Positions 8,008 to 17,350 are shown, numbered from the stretch's first letter. The stretch is DNA of 64,000 bases from Paenibacillus sp. FSL H8-0537 (GCF_038051995.1 NZ_CP150290.1:917501-981500); one strand, 5' to 3'. The notes: generated by a model from the letters alone, not told the origin. Translations and numbers: made by a program.

Positions 8008-8637
8008 ATGAACCATTCGTCAGACGAGCAGTGGCTGGAGTGGGTAAAACGGGTTCAAGCACTCGCGCAAAATGGGCTTGCCTATTCGGAAAATGCTTTC
8101 GATATCGAGCGATATGAGGAGCTTCGCGCTATTTCGGTAGATATGCTGGCATTTGCTACCGGCATGAAGCGGGATCAGCTCGCGTTAACTTTCGCCAGCG
8201 ATACGGGATATGCGACGCCGAAGGTCGGCATTCGCGGCGTTGTGTTCCAGGATAAGCGGATTTTAATGATCAAAGAAAAGCAGGATCAGGCTTGGGCGCT
8301 GCCGGGAGGCTGGGCGGACGTTGGCATTTCGCCATCTGAGGTGGCGGTAAAGGAAATTTGGGAGGAATCCGGCTTTAAAGTCAAGCCAAAGCGGCTGCTC
8401 GCGGTGCTGGACAAAAAGAAGCACGAGCATCCACCGGATATTTATCATATTTACGATCTGTTTATTGAATGTGAAATCATTGGCGGAGAAGCGGCGGTTG
8501 GACCGGAGACGACTGATGTTGGCTTTTTTGCAGAGGATTCGCTTCCCCCATTATCGGTGCAGCGCAATACGGAGCGGCAGATCAAGATGATGTTCGAATT
8601 TTTGAAGCAGCCGGATAAGCCGGTTATATTGGATTAA
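8008..8637 (+). CDS. Nudix hydrolase with N-terminal helical domain
   Basis: A 209-residue protein. The first 70 residues are a helical domain often joined to this Nudix type ('WLEWVKRVQALAQNGLAYS'). The Nudix fold follows, with 'ALPGGWADVGISPSEVAVKE' and 'IWEESGF' forming the Nudix box; the usual first glutamate position is Ile, as in many members of this group, while the KExxEE metal core is kept. The start at 8008 is chosen because GGAGGA lies 7 bp upstream; an ATG at 7993 has no ribosome site. The substrate is likely a nucleoside diphosphate derivative, not further defined. Confidence 0.92.
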   Translation: MNHSSDEQWLEWVKRVQALAQNGLAYSENAFDIERYEELRAISVDMLAFATGMKRDQLALTFASDTGYATPKVGIRGVVFQDKRILMIKEKQDQAWALPGGWADVGISPSEVAVKEIWEESGFKVKPKRLLAVLDKKKHEHPPDIYHIYDLFIECEIIGGEAAVGPETTDVGFFAEDSLPPLSVQRNTERQIKMMFEFLKQPDKPVILD

Positions 8638-8643
8638 TCGGAA

Positions 8644-8693
8644 TAAGGGCAGCCTTGCCAGTAGTGTTTAACTACTAGCGAGGCTGCCCTTAT
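8644..8693 (+). terminator. Strong intrinsic terminator after Nudix gene
   Basis: AATAAGGGCAGCCT pairs with AGGCTGCCCTTATT, extended inward by AGTAGT/ACTACT around the loop GTTTA. It is symmetric and can also act on the minus strand. Confidence 0.85.
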
Positions 8694-8745
8694 TTGATAG
8701 GCTGGTTGCAGCGCCGCAGCATCAAAGATAATCGTTCCGGCATAC

Positions 8746-10521
8746 TTATTTTTTAATCCATAGTTTAGAAAAATCCAGCCAGCCGAAGGAGTCGATAGCC
8801 AAGCCTTGAAGGGCTAGCGGCAGCTGCGTCTGGAACCGGGAATGGTAAAGATACAGCAGCCAGTTGTCCTGCCGCAGCCATTGCTCGGCTTCCTCTACAA
8901 TTTGGGCGCGCTCGGCTGGGGAAGGGAGGCTGACGTAGCGGGCGAGGATGCTCCGCAGCCGCTTTCGCTGCTCCATAGTCAGAAAATGATGCAAATTGCT
9001 GTCCTCATTATAGAAAAGCCGCAGCAGACCCACTTCTGTATCATTTTCCAGTATCTCAGTTGCCAGCATCAAATGGGCAGTTTGCGCGAGCTTTTGCGGC
9101 GAGACCTCTGCGATGACATAGGGATGGAGGCTCAGGCGAAGGCCAATAGCAGCTGCCCGCTGCTGCAGCCAAAGCATATCCTGCTGTTCAACAGGCCTGC
9201 CGTGATGATACAGCTGAATGACTTCTCCGGCATAGCCGCTTTCCCGAAGCAGTGCCTCTGCATCAGCCAGCGAGCCAGATTCATATGAAGCCAGCTCACT
9301 GCTGGCGACAAGAAAGCTGTTTGCGGGTACGGCGCGATTGCCTCCGAGCTCCGCAATTAGCAGTTCGCGGTCAAGCAGCAGCCGCAGCGCTTGGCGGAAG
9401 GAGGACTGGTGCTGAATGCCCGGCATGCTGAAGTTGAAAATTAAATAGCGGCAGCCATCAAGCAAGGAATCCATCGCTCTATTATTTTCCGCGGCATGGT
9501 CTTCGGATGCGGCATCCATATGCGGCAAGGAAAATTGCCGCTCCCGCGGGGCATCTGAAGGAATATGCCAGATTTCCACAAGGTCAAGCCAGGCCCGCTC
9601 GCGAAAATAGTGGTCGAAGGCTTCGAGCCGCAGCACCTGCGCTGCATTTTCCACCAGCTTGAAGGAGCCTGTCCCAAGCATCTTCTGCTCGGAAAATGCC
9701 ACATCATGCGGCAAAATCGACATGGTCGCGCAGCTGAGAAAATGCAGCAGAAACGGGTTTGGCTGCCGCAGCCTGAAGATCAGGCAATAATCGCTGACGA
9801 TCTCAATGCCTGCAATGTCCTCGTATTGCCAGCAGGAGGGAGAATGCACCTCACGCAAACGCTCCACCGTGAACCGCACATCCTCCGCTGTTAGGAGCAG
9901 TCCATGATGGAAGCGGACTCCTTTGCGCAAATAAAAGGTCCAGGCTGTGTAGTCGTCATTGCTTTCCCAGGCATGGGCAAGCGAAGACAGGAAACGCTGC
10001 GACGCCGAATCAAAGTCGATCAGGCGGCTGTAGATTTGCTCGAGTAGAAACACCTCGGTAACGGTAAAAGCAAAAGCCGGGTCGAAGATGCCGAGCTTCC
10101 TCGTCACAGTCACCCGAAGCACATCAAGATTGGCGGCACCTGCCTGCTCCAGCTGGAAGCCCATGCGATTTTCAAGCATGGCGCGCAGCTTGTCACGCAA
10201 GGCAGAAGGCAGCTCGTGGCTGGAGATGAAATCGATGGCCTCCTTCATTTTCCCCTTCGCCAGCAGCTCGTTAAAATGCTCCGTCAGCACATCCTCCAGC
10301 CCGCGGATAACCGTCAATTGCGAAATATGGCCGCGTCCCACCCCTGCGCTCCATGCCACAAAGCCTTCCTCCACCAGCCTGCGCAGTACAAGCTTGACGT
10401 TGCGTGGCGTACAGTTTAGCACCTCCGTCAGCTCGCCAATCGTAATCGGTATCGTTGTGCCTTTATGCTGTTTGCCAGACAGTGATAACAGCAGGCTAAT
10501 ATAATGCTCCTTATGTTTCAT
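8746..10521 (-). CDS. SgrR-like regulator with solute-binding domain
   Basis: A 591-residue protein with an N-terminal winged-helix domain (about residues 1-75; 'ITIGELTEVLNCTPRNVKLV') and a C-terminal family-5 extracellular solute-binding domain (about 130-590; 'LDVLRVTVTRKLGIFDP', 'WTFYLRKGVRFHHG', 'LLLTAEDVRFTVERL'). No signal peptide is present, so it acts in the cytoplasm as a ligand-sensing transcription factor. SgrR of E. coli has the same layout and responds to sugar-phosphate stress next to the sugar-efflux gene setA. Here it is divergent from an MFS gene, which suggests it controls that transporter. The ligand is unknown. AAGGACGG precedes the ATG. Confidence 0.9.
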   Translation of the reverse strand: MKHKEHYISLLLSLSGKQHKGTTIPITIGELTEVLNCTPRNVKLVLRRLVEEGFVAWSAGVGRGHISQLTVIRGLEDVLTEHFNELLAKGKMKEAIDFISSHELPSALRDKLRAMLENRMGFQLEQAGAANLDVLRVTVTRKLGIFDPAFAFTVTEVFLLEQIYSRLIDFDSASQRFLSSLAHAWESNDDYTAWTFYLRKGVRFHHGLLLTAEDVRFTVERLREVHSPSCWQYEDIAGIEIVSDYCLIFRLRQPNPFLLHFLSCATMSILPHDVAFSEQKMLGTGSFKLVENAAQVLRLEAFDHYFRERAWLDLVEIWHIPSDAPRERQFSLPHMDAASEDHAAENNRAMDSLLDGCRYLIFNFSMPGIQHQSSFRQALRLLLDRELLIAELGGNRAVPANSFLVASSELASYESGSLADAEALLRESGYAGEVIQLYHHGRPVEQQDMLWLQQRAAAIGLRLSLHPYVIAEVSPQKLAQTAHLMLATEILENDTEVGLLRLFYNEDSNLHHFLTMEQRKRLRSILARYVSLPSPAERAQIVEEAEQWLRQDNWLLYLYHSRFQTQLPLALQGLAIDSFGWLDFSKLWIKK

Positions 10522-10570
10522 ATTCTAACCGTCCTTTGCTCAGGCTGGCGCAAGCGCTGTCCATAAAAGG

Positions 10571-10586
10571 TGAAATTTTAATTTCA
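10571..10586. promoter_or_regulatory. Palindromic operator candidate, SgrR-like/MFS intergenic region
   Basis: TGAAATT-TT-AATTTCA is a perfect 7-bp inverted repeat in the 133-bp region between the divergent genes. Its position fits a binding site for the SgrR-like regulator; the link is inference. Confidence 0.5.
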
Positions 10587-10654
10587 ATCTTACTCTTTTT
10601 ATTCTCGTTTTCCCAGCTAAAATTAAGTCTACATAGAGAGAGGGGAGAACCATC

Positions 10655-11941
10655 ATGTTTATGCAGCTTGATCGCAATATTAAAATTCGGATTTTGACGA
10701 CCTTTCTGACCCGCTGCGTAGAGGCGATGATCCTGCCGTTTATGGCGATTTATTTTACCCAGCGGCTGGGGGCGGGGATTGCGGGCCTACTGCTGCTCAT
10801 TAATTTGCTCGTGCAAATTACAGCGAGCCTGTACGGCGGCTATATGGCAGATCGTTATGGACGAAAAAAGGTAATGGCATACGCCCAAATGATCCGCTTT
10901 ATTTCCATCCTTGTCATGACGCTTGCGAACTCGCCATTTATTGATTCCACTTGGCTGACCTTTTCCATGATGCTGCTGCTTAGTCTTTGCAATGGCATGT
11001 TTAATCCAGCGGCCGAGGCCATGCTGATCGACGTCAGCACAAAGGAAAATCGCGCTTTTATTTATAGCATTAACTTCTGGGCGATCAATTTATCGATTTC
11101 GATTGGCGCACCGATCGGCGGCTTTCTGTTTGCGACGCATCGGACCGAGCTGTTTATGATTATGGGACTAGCGAGCTTAGCTACGCTTATGCTGACGTTA
11201 TTTTTAATTCGGGAAACCCATTTTCCAGATGAGGAAAGCCGGCTGCAGTACAGTGGCAACGGCCCCATTCGCAATATGGTGCTGAATTACAAGCTGGTGG
11301 CGCAGGACAAGCTGTTTATTATCTACAGTGTCAGCGGGATGCTCATTCGCTCGCTGGAAATTCACTTGTACAACTACATTAGCGTCCGCTTGCAAAAAGA
11401 GTTCGAGCCCCAGCAACTGTCCATGCTGGACAATTTCACCTTTGACCTGACAGGCATTAGGCTTGTCAGTCTGCTGCAGGTCGAGAACACGCTCATCATC
11501 GTCTGCCTAGCGATCTGGGCAGCCAGCTTTGTCCGCCGTTTCCGTCCGGCACGAATGATGTATATTGGCGTTATTTTGTACACGCTTGGCTTTACGATCG
11601 TCGGCTTCAGCAACTCCGTGTGGCTGCTGCTCCTATCGATGCTGGGAGCGACGGTTGGCGAGCTCATGTTTACGCCGATAAGACAAGCTTATTTGGCTGG
11701 TATTGTGAAGGATCATGCGCGAAGTTCGTATTTAGCGGTGAATGGCCTGCTGGGGCAGTTCGCTGGCGCTTTCGGCGCTATTGGCATCAGTCTTGGTGCT
11801 GTGCTGCACTCCAGTTACATGGCCATGATTATTTTCGTTATGGGCATGACGGGGCTGCTGCTGACACATTATGTATTTCAGCGGCTTGCGCCAGGGGAGT
11901 CGCGTCCTCAAGGTTCAGCACCGACGGTAGCGAAGATTTAG
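10655..11941 (+). CDS. MFS transporter
   Basis: A 428-residue major facilitator protein with about 12 hydrophobic helices. The loop after helix 2 has the MFS motif A ('GGYMADRYGRKKVMAYAQM'). It is divergent from the SgrR-like regulator and followed 47 bp later by a VOC protein gene. A drug, sugar or siderophore exporter role is possible; the closest context analogy is the SgrR-SetA pair. AGAGAGGGGAG lies upstream of the ATG. Confidence 0.92.
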   Translation: MFMQLDRNIKIRILTTFLTRCVEAMILPFMAIYFTQRLGAGIAGLLLLINLLVQITASLYGGYMADRYGRKKVMAYAQMIRFISILVMTLANSPFIDSTWLTFSMMLLLSLCNGMFNPAAEAMLIDVSTKENRAFIYSINFWAINLSISIGAPIGGFLFATHRTELFMIMGLASLATLMLTLFLIRETHFPDEESRLQYSGNGPIRNMVLNYKLVAQDKLFIIYSVSGMLIRSLEIHLYNYISVRLQKEFEPQQLSMLDNFTFDLTGIRLVSLLQVENTLIIVCLAIWAASFVRRFRPARMMYIGVILYTLGFTIVGFSNSVWLLLLSMLGATVGELMFTPIRQAYLAGIVKDHARSSYLAVNGLLGQFAGAFGAIGISLGAVLHSSYMAMIIFVMGMTGLLLTHYVFQRLAPGESRPQGSAPTVAKI

Positions 11942-11988
11942 AAGCGAATAGCTGTTGTAAGCGAACAATATAGAGGAGGTTGTGCAGC

Positions 11989-12408
11989 ATGAGTAAAAAA
12001 CAATGGGCTGGCGCGATGCCAGCCGTACAATTCAGAGTAGCAAGGCCGACGAACCAATTGGCTGAGGTGGCTGCCTTTTATGAACAGGGGCTGGGCCTAT
12101 TGCGAATTGGCTCCTTCGAGGGGCATGACGGATACGATGGTTTGATGTTCGGCCTGCCGGGGGCGGACTACCATTTGGAGTTTACGCAGCATGTCTCGGG
12201 GGCGCCGCTCGCACGACCATCTGAGGATAATCTGCTAGTGTTCTACATTGACGATCGCGAGCAGCAGTTAATTATCGCCAAGCGGCTATTGGAGCTGGGC
12301 TACCCTGAGGTGGAGCCGGAAAACCCATACTGGAAGCAAAAAGCCATCACCATCGCCGATCCCGACGGCTATCGTATCGTGCTGCAAAACACGTCTGGAC
12401 TGAGCTGA
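11989..12408 (+). CDS. VOC family (glyoxalase/bleomycin-resistance fold) protein
   Basis: A 139-residue protein with paired beta-alpha-beta modules typical of the vicinal oxygen chelate fold ('QFRVARPTNQLAEVAAFYEQ', 'DYHLEFTQHVSG', 'KAITIADPDGYRIVLQN'). The ATG at 11989 follows AGGAGG at good distance. Such proteins include glyoxalase I, dioxygenases and metal-free drug-binding proteins; which applies is not clear. It probably shares a transcript with the MFS gene. Confidence 0.9.
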   Translation: MSKKQWAGAMPAVQFRVARPTNQLAEVAAFYEQGLGLLRIGSFEGHDGYDGLMFGLPGADYHLEFTQHVSGAPLARPSEDNLLVFYIDDREQQLIIAKRLLELGYPEVEPENPYWKQKAITIADPDGYRIVLQNTSGLS

Positions 12409-12485
12409 TAGCTGATTGTGGGCTAATGGAAAGTTGAACTAAGGAAACATGATTTGGAGAAATCAAAAAGAAAGCCGCTCTGAAA

Positions 12486-12527
12486 GCTTTGCTTACTTGT
12501 ATCTATGGGTGAGCAAAGCCTTTTTTT
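12486..12527 (+). terminator. Intrinsic terminator after VOC gene
   Basis: GCTTTGCTTAC pairs with GTGAGCAAAGC over 11 bp and is followed by CTTTTTTT. Confidence 0.85.
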
Positions 12528-12533
12528 ATATTA

Positions 12534-12645
12534 AGAAAGGACATCTTAACGCTATCCTTTCTCTATATTTCTCGGAATGAAACGTGCCGCACCGCTAAAG
12601 GATGTCGACAGCCGTTTCACCTTGGTTTATATAGGTTAACCAAGA
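12534..12645 (+). repeat. Structured dispersed repeat, copy 1
   Basis: This is one of three similar elements in the window (others at 27945-28038 and 33239-33316), all on the same strand. Core features are a CTCGGA lead, a hairpin TGAAACG...CGTTTCA whose loop holds GCYARAGGA, and a CTT...AAG hairpin. In this copy a preceding hairpin (AGAAAGGA 12534-12541 with TCCTTTCT 12555-12562) and a 7-bp stem CTTGGTT/AACCAAG (12621-12644) are present. It may be a structured RNA or a REP-like element. Confidence 0.65.
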
Positions 12646-12730
12646 TATTTCCCGCTGCCTGAGTTTCCCCTCAAGACAAGTATTCAAAAATACAGTTAAA
12701 GTTGAAAATTAAAACGAAAGAAATTATACT

Positions 12731-12766
12731 ATTATCAATTGATAGTTTACACTATCAATTGATAAT
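12731..12766 (+). promoter_or_regulatory. Promoter embedded in a perfect inverted repeat, upstream of P450
   Basis: ATTATCAATTGATAGT (12731-12746) and ACTATCAATTGATAAT (12751-12766) form a perfect 16-bp inverted repeat around TTAC. Each arm contains the 12-bp palindrome core TATCAATTGATA or its near form. TTGATA (12739-12744) and GATAAT (12761-12766), 16 bp apart, make a sigma-A promoter inside it. This fits a repressor-controlled promoter for the P450 gene, with the TetR-type protein encoded downstream as the natural candidate. Confidence 0.75.
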
Positions 12767-12953
12767 TTTGTTTTCTCATATCTTTTCAATGCTGAACAAG
12801 TATGGCTAGGACGTGTATGCAAACTGGGGATAACCTGCTACAACCTGCCTATCGTTTCACTGGGACCAATCTCATCTGGCGCTTCAGGGCTGGTGCACCT
12901 CAGCTTACAATTGCTGTTGAGGCTAAACAGTTTGGGATGCTCACTCCTTGATT
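12767..12953 (+). other. Leader region without recognised gene
   Basis: Between the operator and the hairpin-array repeat lie about 190 bp. A 49-codon frame (ATG 12801 to TGA 12950) exists, but it has no ribosome site and no recognisable family. Nothing else was identified. If the promoter at 12739 drives the P450, this is part of a 450-nt leader. Confidence 0.4.
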
Positions 12954-13135
12954 GGAGGACTGAGGTACCGCTATTCCAGTCTTTTCACTGATTTCAGGCT
13001 GTAAGCGGACAGGAAATCCGCTATGGCTCTCATTATCCCGTCGAAATAGTCATTTACAGCTTATTAGCGGCTTCTGAGTCCGCATCCAGTGCCTTAACCC
13101 ATGATTCAGTTGAAATAACGGCTGCTGAGTCCGCC
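12954..13135 (+). repeat. Hairpin-array repeat, copy A (about 182 bp)
   Basis: This segment matches, in inverted orientation, the segment at 50139-50320. It starts with GGACTGAGGTACCGCTAT and ends with an imperfect inverted form of that sequence. Inside are hairpin modules such as AGCGGA...TCCGCT (13004-13022) and TAGCGG...CCGCA (13065-13084). It carries no ORF and looks like a non-autonomous dispersed element lying between the P450 promoter and its gene. Confidence 0.75.
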
Positions 13136-13222
13136 AAATCTATTTTTGTGCAGGGATTCAACAACTGAAGCGATGAACTTTCATTAATATTTTTCAACAC
13201 ATAAAGAGAGGAATGATAGAAG

Positions 13223-16200
13223 ATGAAAGACAAAATCTCTATTCCCCATCCCCAAACGTATGGCCCGCTAGGCAATTTGCCTTTGATTGACGTAGAATCA
13301 CCAACAATATCCCTGGGAGCTTTGGCAGAAAAATACGGACCTATTTTCCGCTTTACCGCACCGGGACTATCCACTCTGTTCGTCTCGGGCAATGATCTCG
13401 TTGCTGAAATATGCGATGTGACCCGATTTGACAAACATTTATCCAATGAGATGCAGGACGTTCGCGCCTTCGGCGGCGATGGGCTGTTTACAAGCTGGAC
13501 GCATGAGCCTAACTGGAAAAAAGCGCACAACATACTGCTGCCCACGTTCAGCAAGCAGGCGATGAAGGGATATCACTCCATGATGATTGACATCGCCGAT
13601 CAGTTAATGCTCAAGTGGGCACGGCTAAACCCGCAGGACACTATCGATGTAGCCGATGATATGACCCGGTTGACGCTGGATACGATTGGACTTTGTGGAT
13701 TCAATTATCGCTTTAACAGCTTTTACCGGGAAGATCATGCCCCGTTTGTCCAAAGTATGGTTCGAGCATTGAACGAAGCGATGCTCAGAAGCTCGCGAAT
13801 GAAAATTCAAAATCTGTTAATGTTCAAAACAAAACGCCGTTTTGAAGAGGATATTCAGACGATGTTTACGCTGGTGGATAAGATCATTGCCGAACGAAAG
13901 GCAAGCTCCGAGCCGGGACAGACGGATTTATTGGCACGCATGCTGGAAGGCAAGGACCCGGAAACCGGAGAAATGCTGGATAACGAAAACATTCGTCATC
14001 AGATCATTACCTTTCTGATTGCGGGTCATGAAACAACGAGCGGTCTGCTATCCTTTGCTGTTTATTTCCTGCTGAAGCATCCGGAAGTGCTCGCGAAGGC
14101 TCAGGAAGAAGTAGACCGCGTGCTGACAAGTAAAGCCCCGCAATATGAGGAGGTTCTTCAGCTTAACTATATCCGTATGATATTAAATGAATCGCTGCGG
14201 TTGTGGCCGACGGCTCCAGGATTTGACGTTTATGCCAGAGAGGACACAATCATTGGCGGGAAGTATCCCATCCCCAAGGGACAGAGTCTCAGTGTGCTTT
14301 TGCCTCAGCTTCACCGCGATCCGGCTGCATGGGGAGAGGATGCAGAGCTTTTCCGGCCTGAGCGGTTTGAGGATATGGCCAAGGTTCCCCATCATGCTTA
14401 CAAGCCTTTTGGGAATGGTGAACGCGCCTGCATCGGTATGCAGTTTGCCCTCTATGAAGCCACATTAGTACTGGGTATGGTACTGAAGCACTTCGACTTG
14501 ATCGATTACGACAACTACACATTGGACGTTAAGCAGACTCTGACGCTGAAGCCCGGTGATTTCCGGATTCGAGTGGGGCACCGTCAGCACGTATCCACCA
14601 GGGGGACCGCAGGGTTAACAGGCGTGCTGGGAACAAAACCTGCGGATTCTCCATCCAGTGCTGCGGATATGGTTGTACCAGCCATAGTTGGAACGCCGAG
14701 TGGCAATGGATCGCTGCTTGTATTATATGGCTCAAATCTGGGTGCAGCGGAAAGCATTGCCCATCAGATCACGAGTACGGCTCTTGGTTACGGCATCCAA
14801 AGTGAAGCGGCTCCACTTAATGAATGGAGTGGACGACTGCAGGGGCAAGGCATCGTCATTATCGTTACGGCTTCATACAATGGCAAGGCTCCTTACAATG
14901 CGTCTGCATTTGTAGAATGGCTGAAGGGGGCCAGAACAGATGAGGGGCAAGCTGTTCAGTATGCGGTATTAGGCTGCGGAGACCGGTCCTGGTCGGGAAC
15001 GTACCAGAGCATTCCACGCTTTATAGATGAAAAGCTGGATGCCATCGGTGCCGAAAGACTTGTAGCCCGAGGTGAAGTTGATGCAGGGGGCGATATGGAA
15101 CAGCAGGTCAAGGAGTGGCTGGATGTGATGTGGCCAGCGGTTACGGACGCGCTGGGAATACAGATGAATCATATTGAAACGGCAAATCCAAGTACGCTTC
15201 AGCTGCAATTTGTTGAGGGGCCGTCTCAAGTGCCTTACGAGAAAACCTATCAAGCCGTCTATGCGACTGTCCAAAATAACCGGGAGCTGCAAGCCTCTGA
15301 AAGTGGACGCAGCACTCGCCATATCGAGATTCTCCTTCCCGAAGGCATCAGCTATCACGAGGGTGATCACATCGGCGTGCTGCCTCTTAACCGGGGCGAA
15401 AATGTAGACCGCATTCTGAAGCGGTTTGGCATGGACGGCAGCGAAATGATTTGCTTAAGCACCGAAGGTTCACATCTGGCCCATCTGCCTCTTGATCGAT
15501 CCGTCAATGTACGTGAGTTGATTCAATCCTGTGTGGAAATTCAGGTGCCAGTTACTCGTGCTCAGCTGCAGGAGTTGGCTGTCCATACTGTCTGTCCGCC
15601 ACATCGTCGTGAGCTGGAGGCGATGATGGAAGATGAGCGCTACACCCCGTATATCTTAGGCAATCGAGTAACGATGCTGGAGCTGCTTGAACAATATGAA
15701 GCCTGCGAGCTTCCTTTTGTCAGGCTGCTGGAATTGCTGCCTCCGCTGAAGCCGAGGTATTACTCTATATCCAGTTCTCCGCTGCTCCATCCGAGAGAGG
15801 TTAGTATTACGGTAGGCGTCGTTAAGGATCAGGCATGGAGCGGCAAAGGAGAGTATGCGGGGGTCGCCTCTACTTATTTGGCGGAACGTGCACCAGGCGA
15901 CCGTGTTCTGATATTTGTACAGACGCCGGAATCTGGATTTAGACTGCCAGAAGAGGCAGCTGCTCCAATCATCATGATCGGGCCAGGGACGGGAGTTGCT
16001 CCGTTCAGAGGATTTTTGCAGGCTAGATCTGTCTTGAAAAAGCAAGGGGTGGCGCTCGGAGAAGCCCATCTGTTCTATGGGTGCAGGAACGAGATGGATT
16101 TCCTGTATCGAGATGAGCTGATCCAGTTCGAGCAGGAGGGGATTGTTAAGCTTCATACCGCTTTCTCGCGCGTGGTTAGCGAACCAAAAACCTACGTACA

Positions 16201-16441
16201 GGATTTAATGAAACAGGTGTCTTCATCACTGGTGGATCTCATGGATCAACGCGGCAAAATATATGTGTGTGGTGACGCCAGCCAGATGGCTCCTGCTGTG
16301 GAAGAAACATTAAAGGCTGCTTATCAGGAAAGGCATGGAGCAAAAGCAGAAGCAGGTGACCGCTGGCTCGAACAGCTAGAGCAGGACAGTCGGTATGTAA
16401 AGGATGTATGGGCCGGCAATTCCAAACCAACAGTGTCATAA
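13223..16441 (+). CDS. Self-sufficient cytochrome P450 / NADPH-P450 reductase (CYP102A type)
   Basis: A 1,072-residue fusion resembling P450-BM3 of Bacillus megaterium (1,049 residues). The heme domain (about 1-455) has the I-helix 'AGHETTSG', the ExxR motif '[12 protein letters not shown]' and the heme-cysteine loop '[19 protein letters not shown]'. The FMN domain begins near 490 ('[18 protein letters not shown]'). The FAD/NADPH part has 'RYYSISSSP' and '[12 protein letters not shown]'. Such enzymes hydroxylate fatty acids near the chain end using NADPH. BM3 Phe87 is kept ('GDGLFTSW'), but the carboxylate-anchoring Arg47 and Tyr51 correspond to Leu49 and Phe53, so substrate preference may differ. 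GAGAGGAA precedes the ATG. A TetR-type regulator follows. Confidence 0.97.
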   Translation: MKDKISIPHPQTYGPLGNLPLIDVESPTISLGALAEKYGPIFRFTAPGLSTLFVSGNDLVAEICDVTRFDKHLSNEMQDVRAFGGDGLFTSWTHEPNWKKAHNILLPTFSKQAMKGYHSMMIDIADQLMLKWARLNPQDTIDVADDMTRLTLDTIGLCGFNYRFNSFYREDHAPFVQSMVRALNEAMLRSSRMKIQNLLMFKTKRRFEEDIQTMFTLVDKIIAERKASSEPGQTDLLARMLEGKDPETGEMLDNENIRHQIITFLIAGHETTSGLLSFAVYFLLKHPEVLAKAQEEVDRVLTSKAPQYEEVLQLNYIRMILNESLRLWPTAPGFDVYAREDTIIGGKYPIPKGQSLSVLLPQLHRDPAAWGEDAELFRPERFEDMAKVPHHAYKPFGNGERACIGMQFALYEATLVLGMVLKHFDLIDYDNYTLDVKQTLTLKPGDFRIRVGHRQHVSTRGTAGLTGVLGTKPADSPSSAADMVVPAIVGTPSGNGSLLVLYGSNLGAAESIAHQITSTALGYGIQSEAAPLNEWSGRLQGQGIVIIVTASYNGKAPYNASAFVEWLKGARTDEGQAVQYAVLGCGDRSWSGTYQSIPRFIDEKLDAIGAERLVARGEVDAGGDMEQQVKEWLDVMWPAVTDALGIQMNHIETANPSTLQLQFVEGPSQVPYEKTYQAVYATVQNNRELQASESGRSTRHIEILLPEGISYHEGDHIGVLPLNRGENVDRILKRFGMDGSEMICLSTEGSHLAHLPLDRSVNVRELIQSCVEIQVPVTRAQLQELAVHTVCPPHRRELEAMMEDERYTPYILGNRVTMLELLEQYEACELPFVRLLELLPPLKPRYYSISSSPLLHPREVSITVGVVKDQAWSGKGEYAGVASTYLAERAPGDRVLIFVQTPESGFRLPEEAAAPIIMIGPGTGVAPFRGFLQARSVLKKQGVALGEAHLFYGCRNEMDFLYRDELIQFEQEGIVKLHTAFSRVVSEPKTYVQDLMKQVSSSLVDLMDQRGKIYVCGDASQMAPAVEETLKAAYQERHGAKAEAGDRWLEQLEQDSRYVKDVWAGNSKPTVS

Positions 16442-16575
16442 CACACGGCAGCATGATGTAAAGACAATTGAAAGCTATTGCCGAAACGTCATCTCTGGAG
16501 ATAACGATACAGCAAGTTATATCTCCGGGGTGACATTTCAGCCGTGTCGAAGCTATCTTGTGGAAGGAAGCAAAT

Positions 16576-16618
16576 TCAATTGTGAAACAGTCAATTGTAT
16601 TCGCGGTTATGCTATAAT
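16576..16618 (+). promoter_or_regulatory. Promoter and operator-like repeats of the TetR gene
   Basis: Two TCAATTG cores (16576-16582 and 16591-16597) lie just upstream of a TATAAT (16613-16618). The same TCAATTG core forms the large palindrome before the P450 gene, which suggests that one repressor binds both places. Confidence 0.5.
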
Positions 16619-16693
16619 TTCATGGTAATACCCTACTATTTGATTGGAATGGGAATCAATTATAGAATAATACTCTCCAAGGAGTGTAATAAG

Positions 16694-17260
16694 ATGAGAA
16701 CAGAAATGTCATCAATCAAGCAAACGAGGCTTAACTCCATTCTGGATGAAGCGACCAAGCTGCTTATTGAGAAGCCAAATGCGTCGATGAATGAAATTGC
16801 AGATTCGGCAGGAATCGGAATCGCTACGCTGCATCGATATGTGGAAAGCAGAGAGCAATTGATGATTTATTTGGGCCTGCGTGCAATCGAGGTTGTTAGT
16901 GAAACCATGCGCGTTATTCCACTGGATGAGGATAATTGTGAAAACTACATCCCGATGCTCATTGAAGCGCTCATTCCGTTAGGGGACAAGCTGCACTTCA
17001 TTGCCCACGATACAACCATTAATTATAACGAGGAAATTATTGGAGCAGATCAGAAGCTGAGGGAACCCGTGCTGCATGCCATCGGTTTGTTGCAGCAAAA
17101 AGGTTATTTTCGCCATGATGTAGACAAAAATTGGATTGTGAATGTCCTGTATTCACTCCTATTTCTGACGTGGCAGCAAGTCGTTAGCGGGGATATTGCC
17201 AGAAAATCCGCAGCGGCATTGGTCGTGGATACATTCTATCATGGTTTTAAAACCCCATGA
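16694..17260 (+). CDS. TetR family regulator next to P450
   Basis: A 188-residue regulator with an N-terminal HTH ('ASMNEIADSAGIGIATLHRY') and a helical ligand domain. The ATG at 16694 follows AAGGAGTG. The fatty-acid-responsive repressors BM3R1 and FatR of Bacillus control CYP102 genes in the same way but are encoded upstream; here the regulator is downstream on the same strand with its own promoter. Repression of the P450 gene is inferred from context and shared operator cores. Confidence 0.9.
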   Translation: MRTEMSSIKQTRLNSILDEATKLLIEKPNASMNEIADSAGIGIATLHRYVESREQLMIYLGLRAIEVVSETMRVIPLDEDNCENYIPMLIEALIPLGDKLHFIAHDTTINYNEEIIGADQKLREPVLHAIGLLQQKGYFRHDVDKNWIVNVLYSLLFLTWQQVVSGDIARKSAAALVVDTFYHGFKTP

Positions 17261-17350
17261 TGGACACTAGAACAGCCAAGCACAGCAAAACGGCCCTCTG
17301 CGCCGTATTAGGGGGGGCGAGAGAGCCGCTTGCTCGTTCTATAATAAAGG

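Noticed and set aside
12801..12950. 49-codon ORF in the P450 leader
   Set aside because: No ribosome site, no family, and no codon bias like neighbours.
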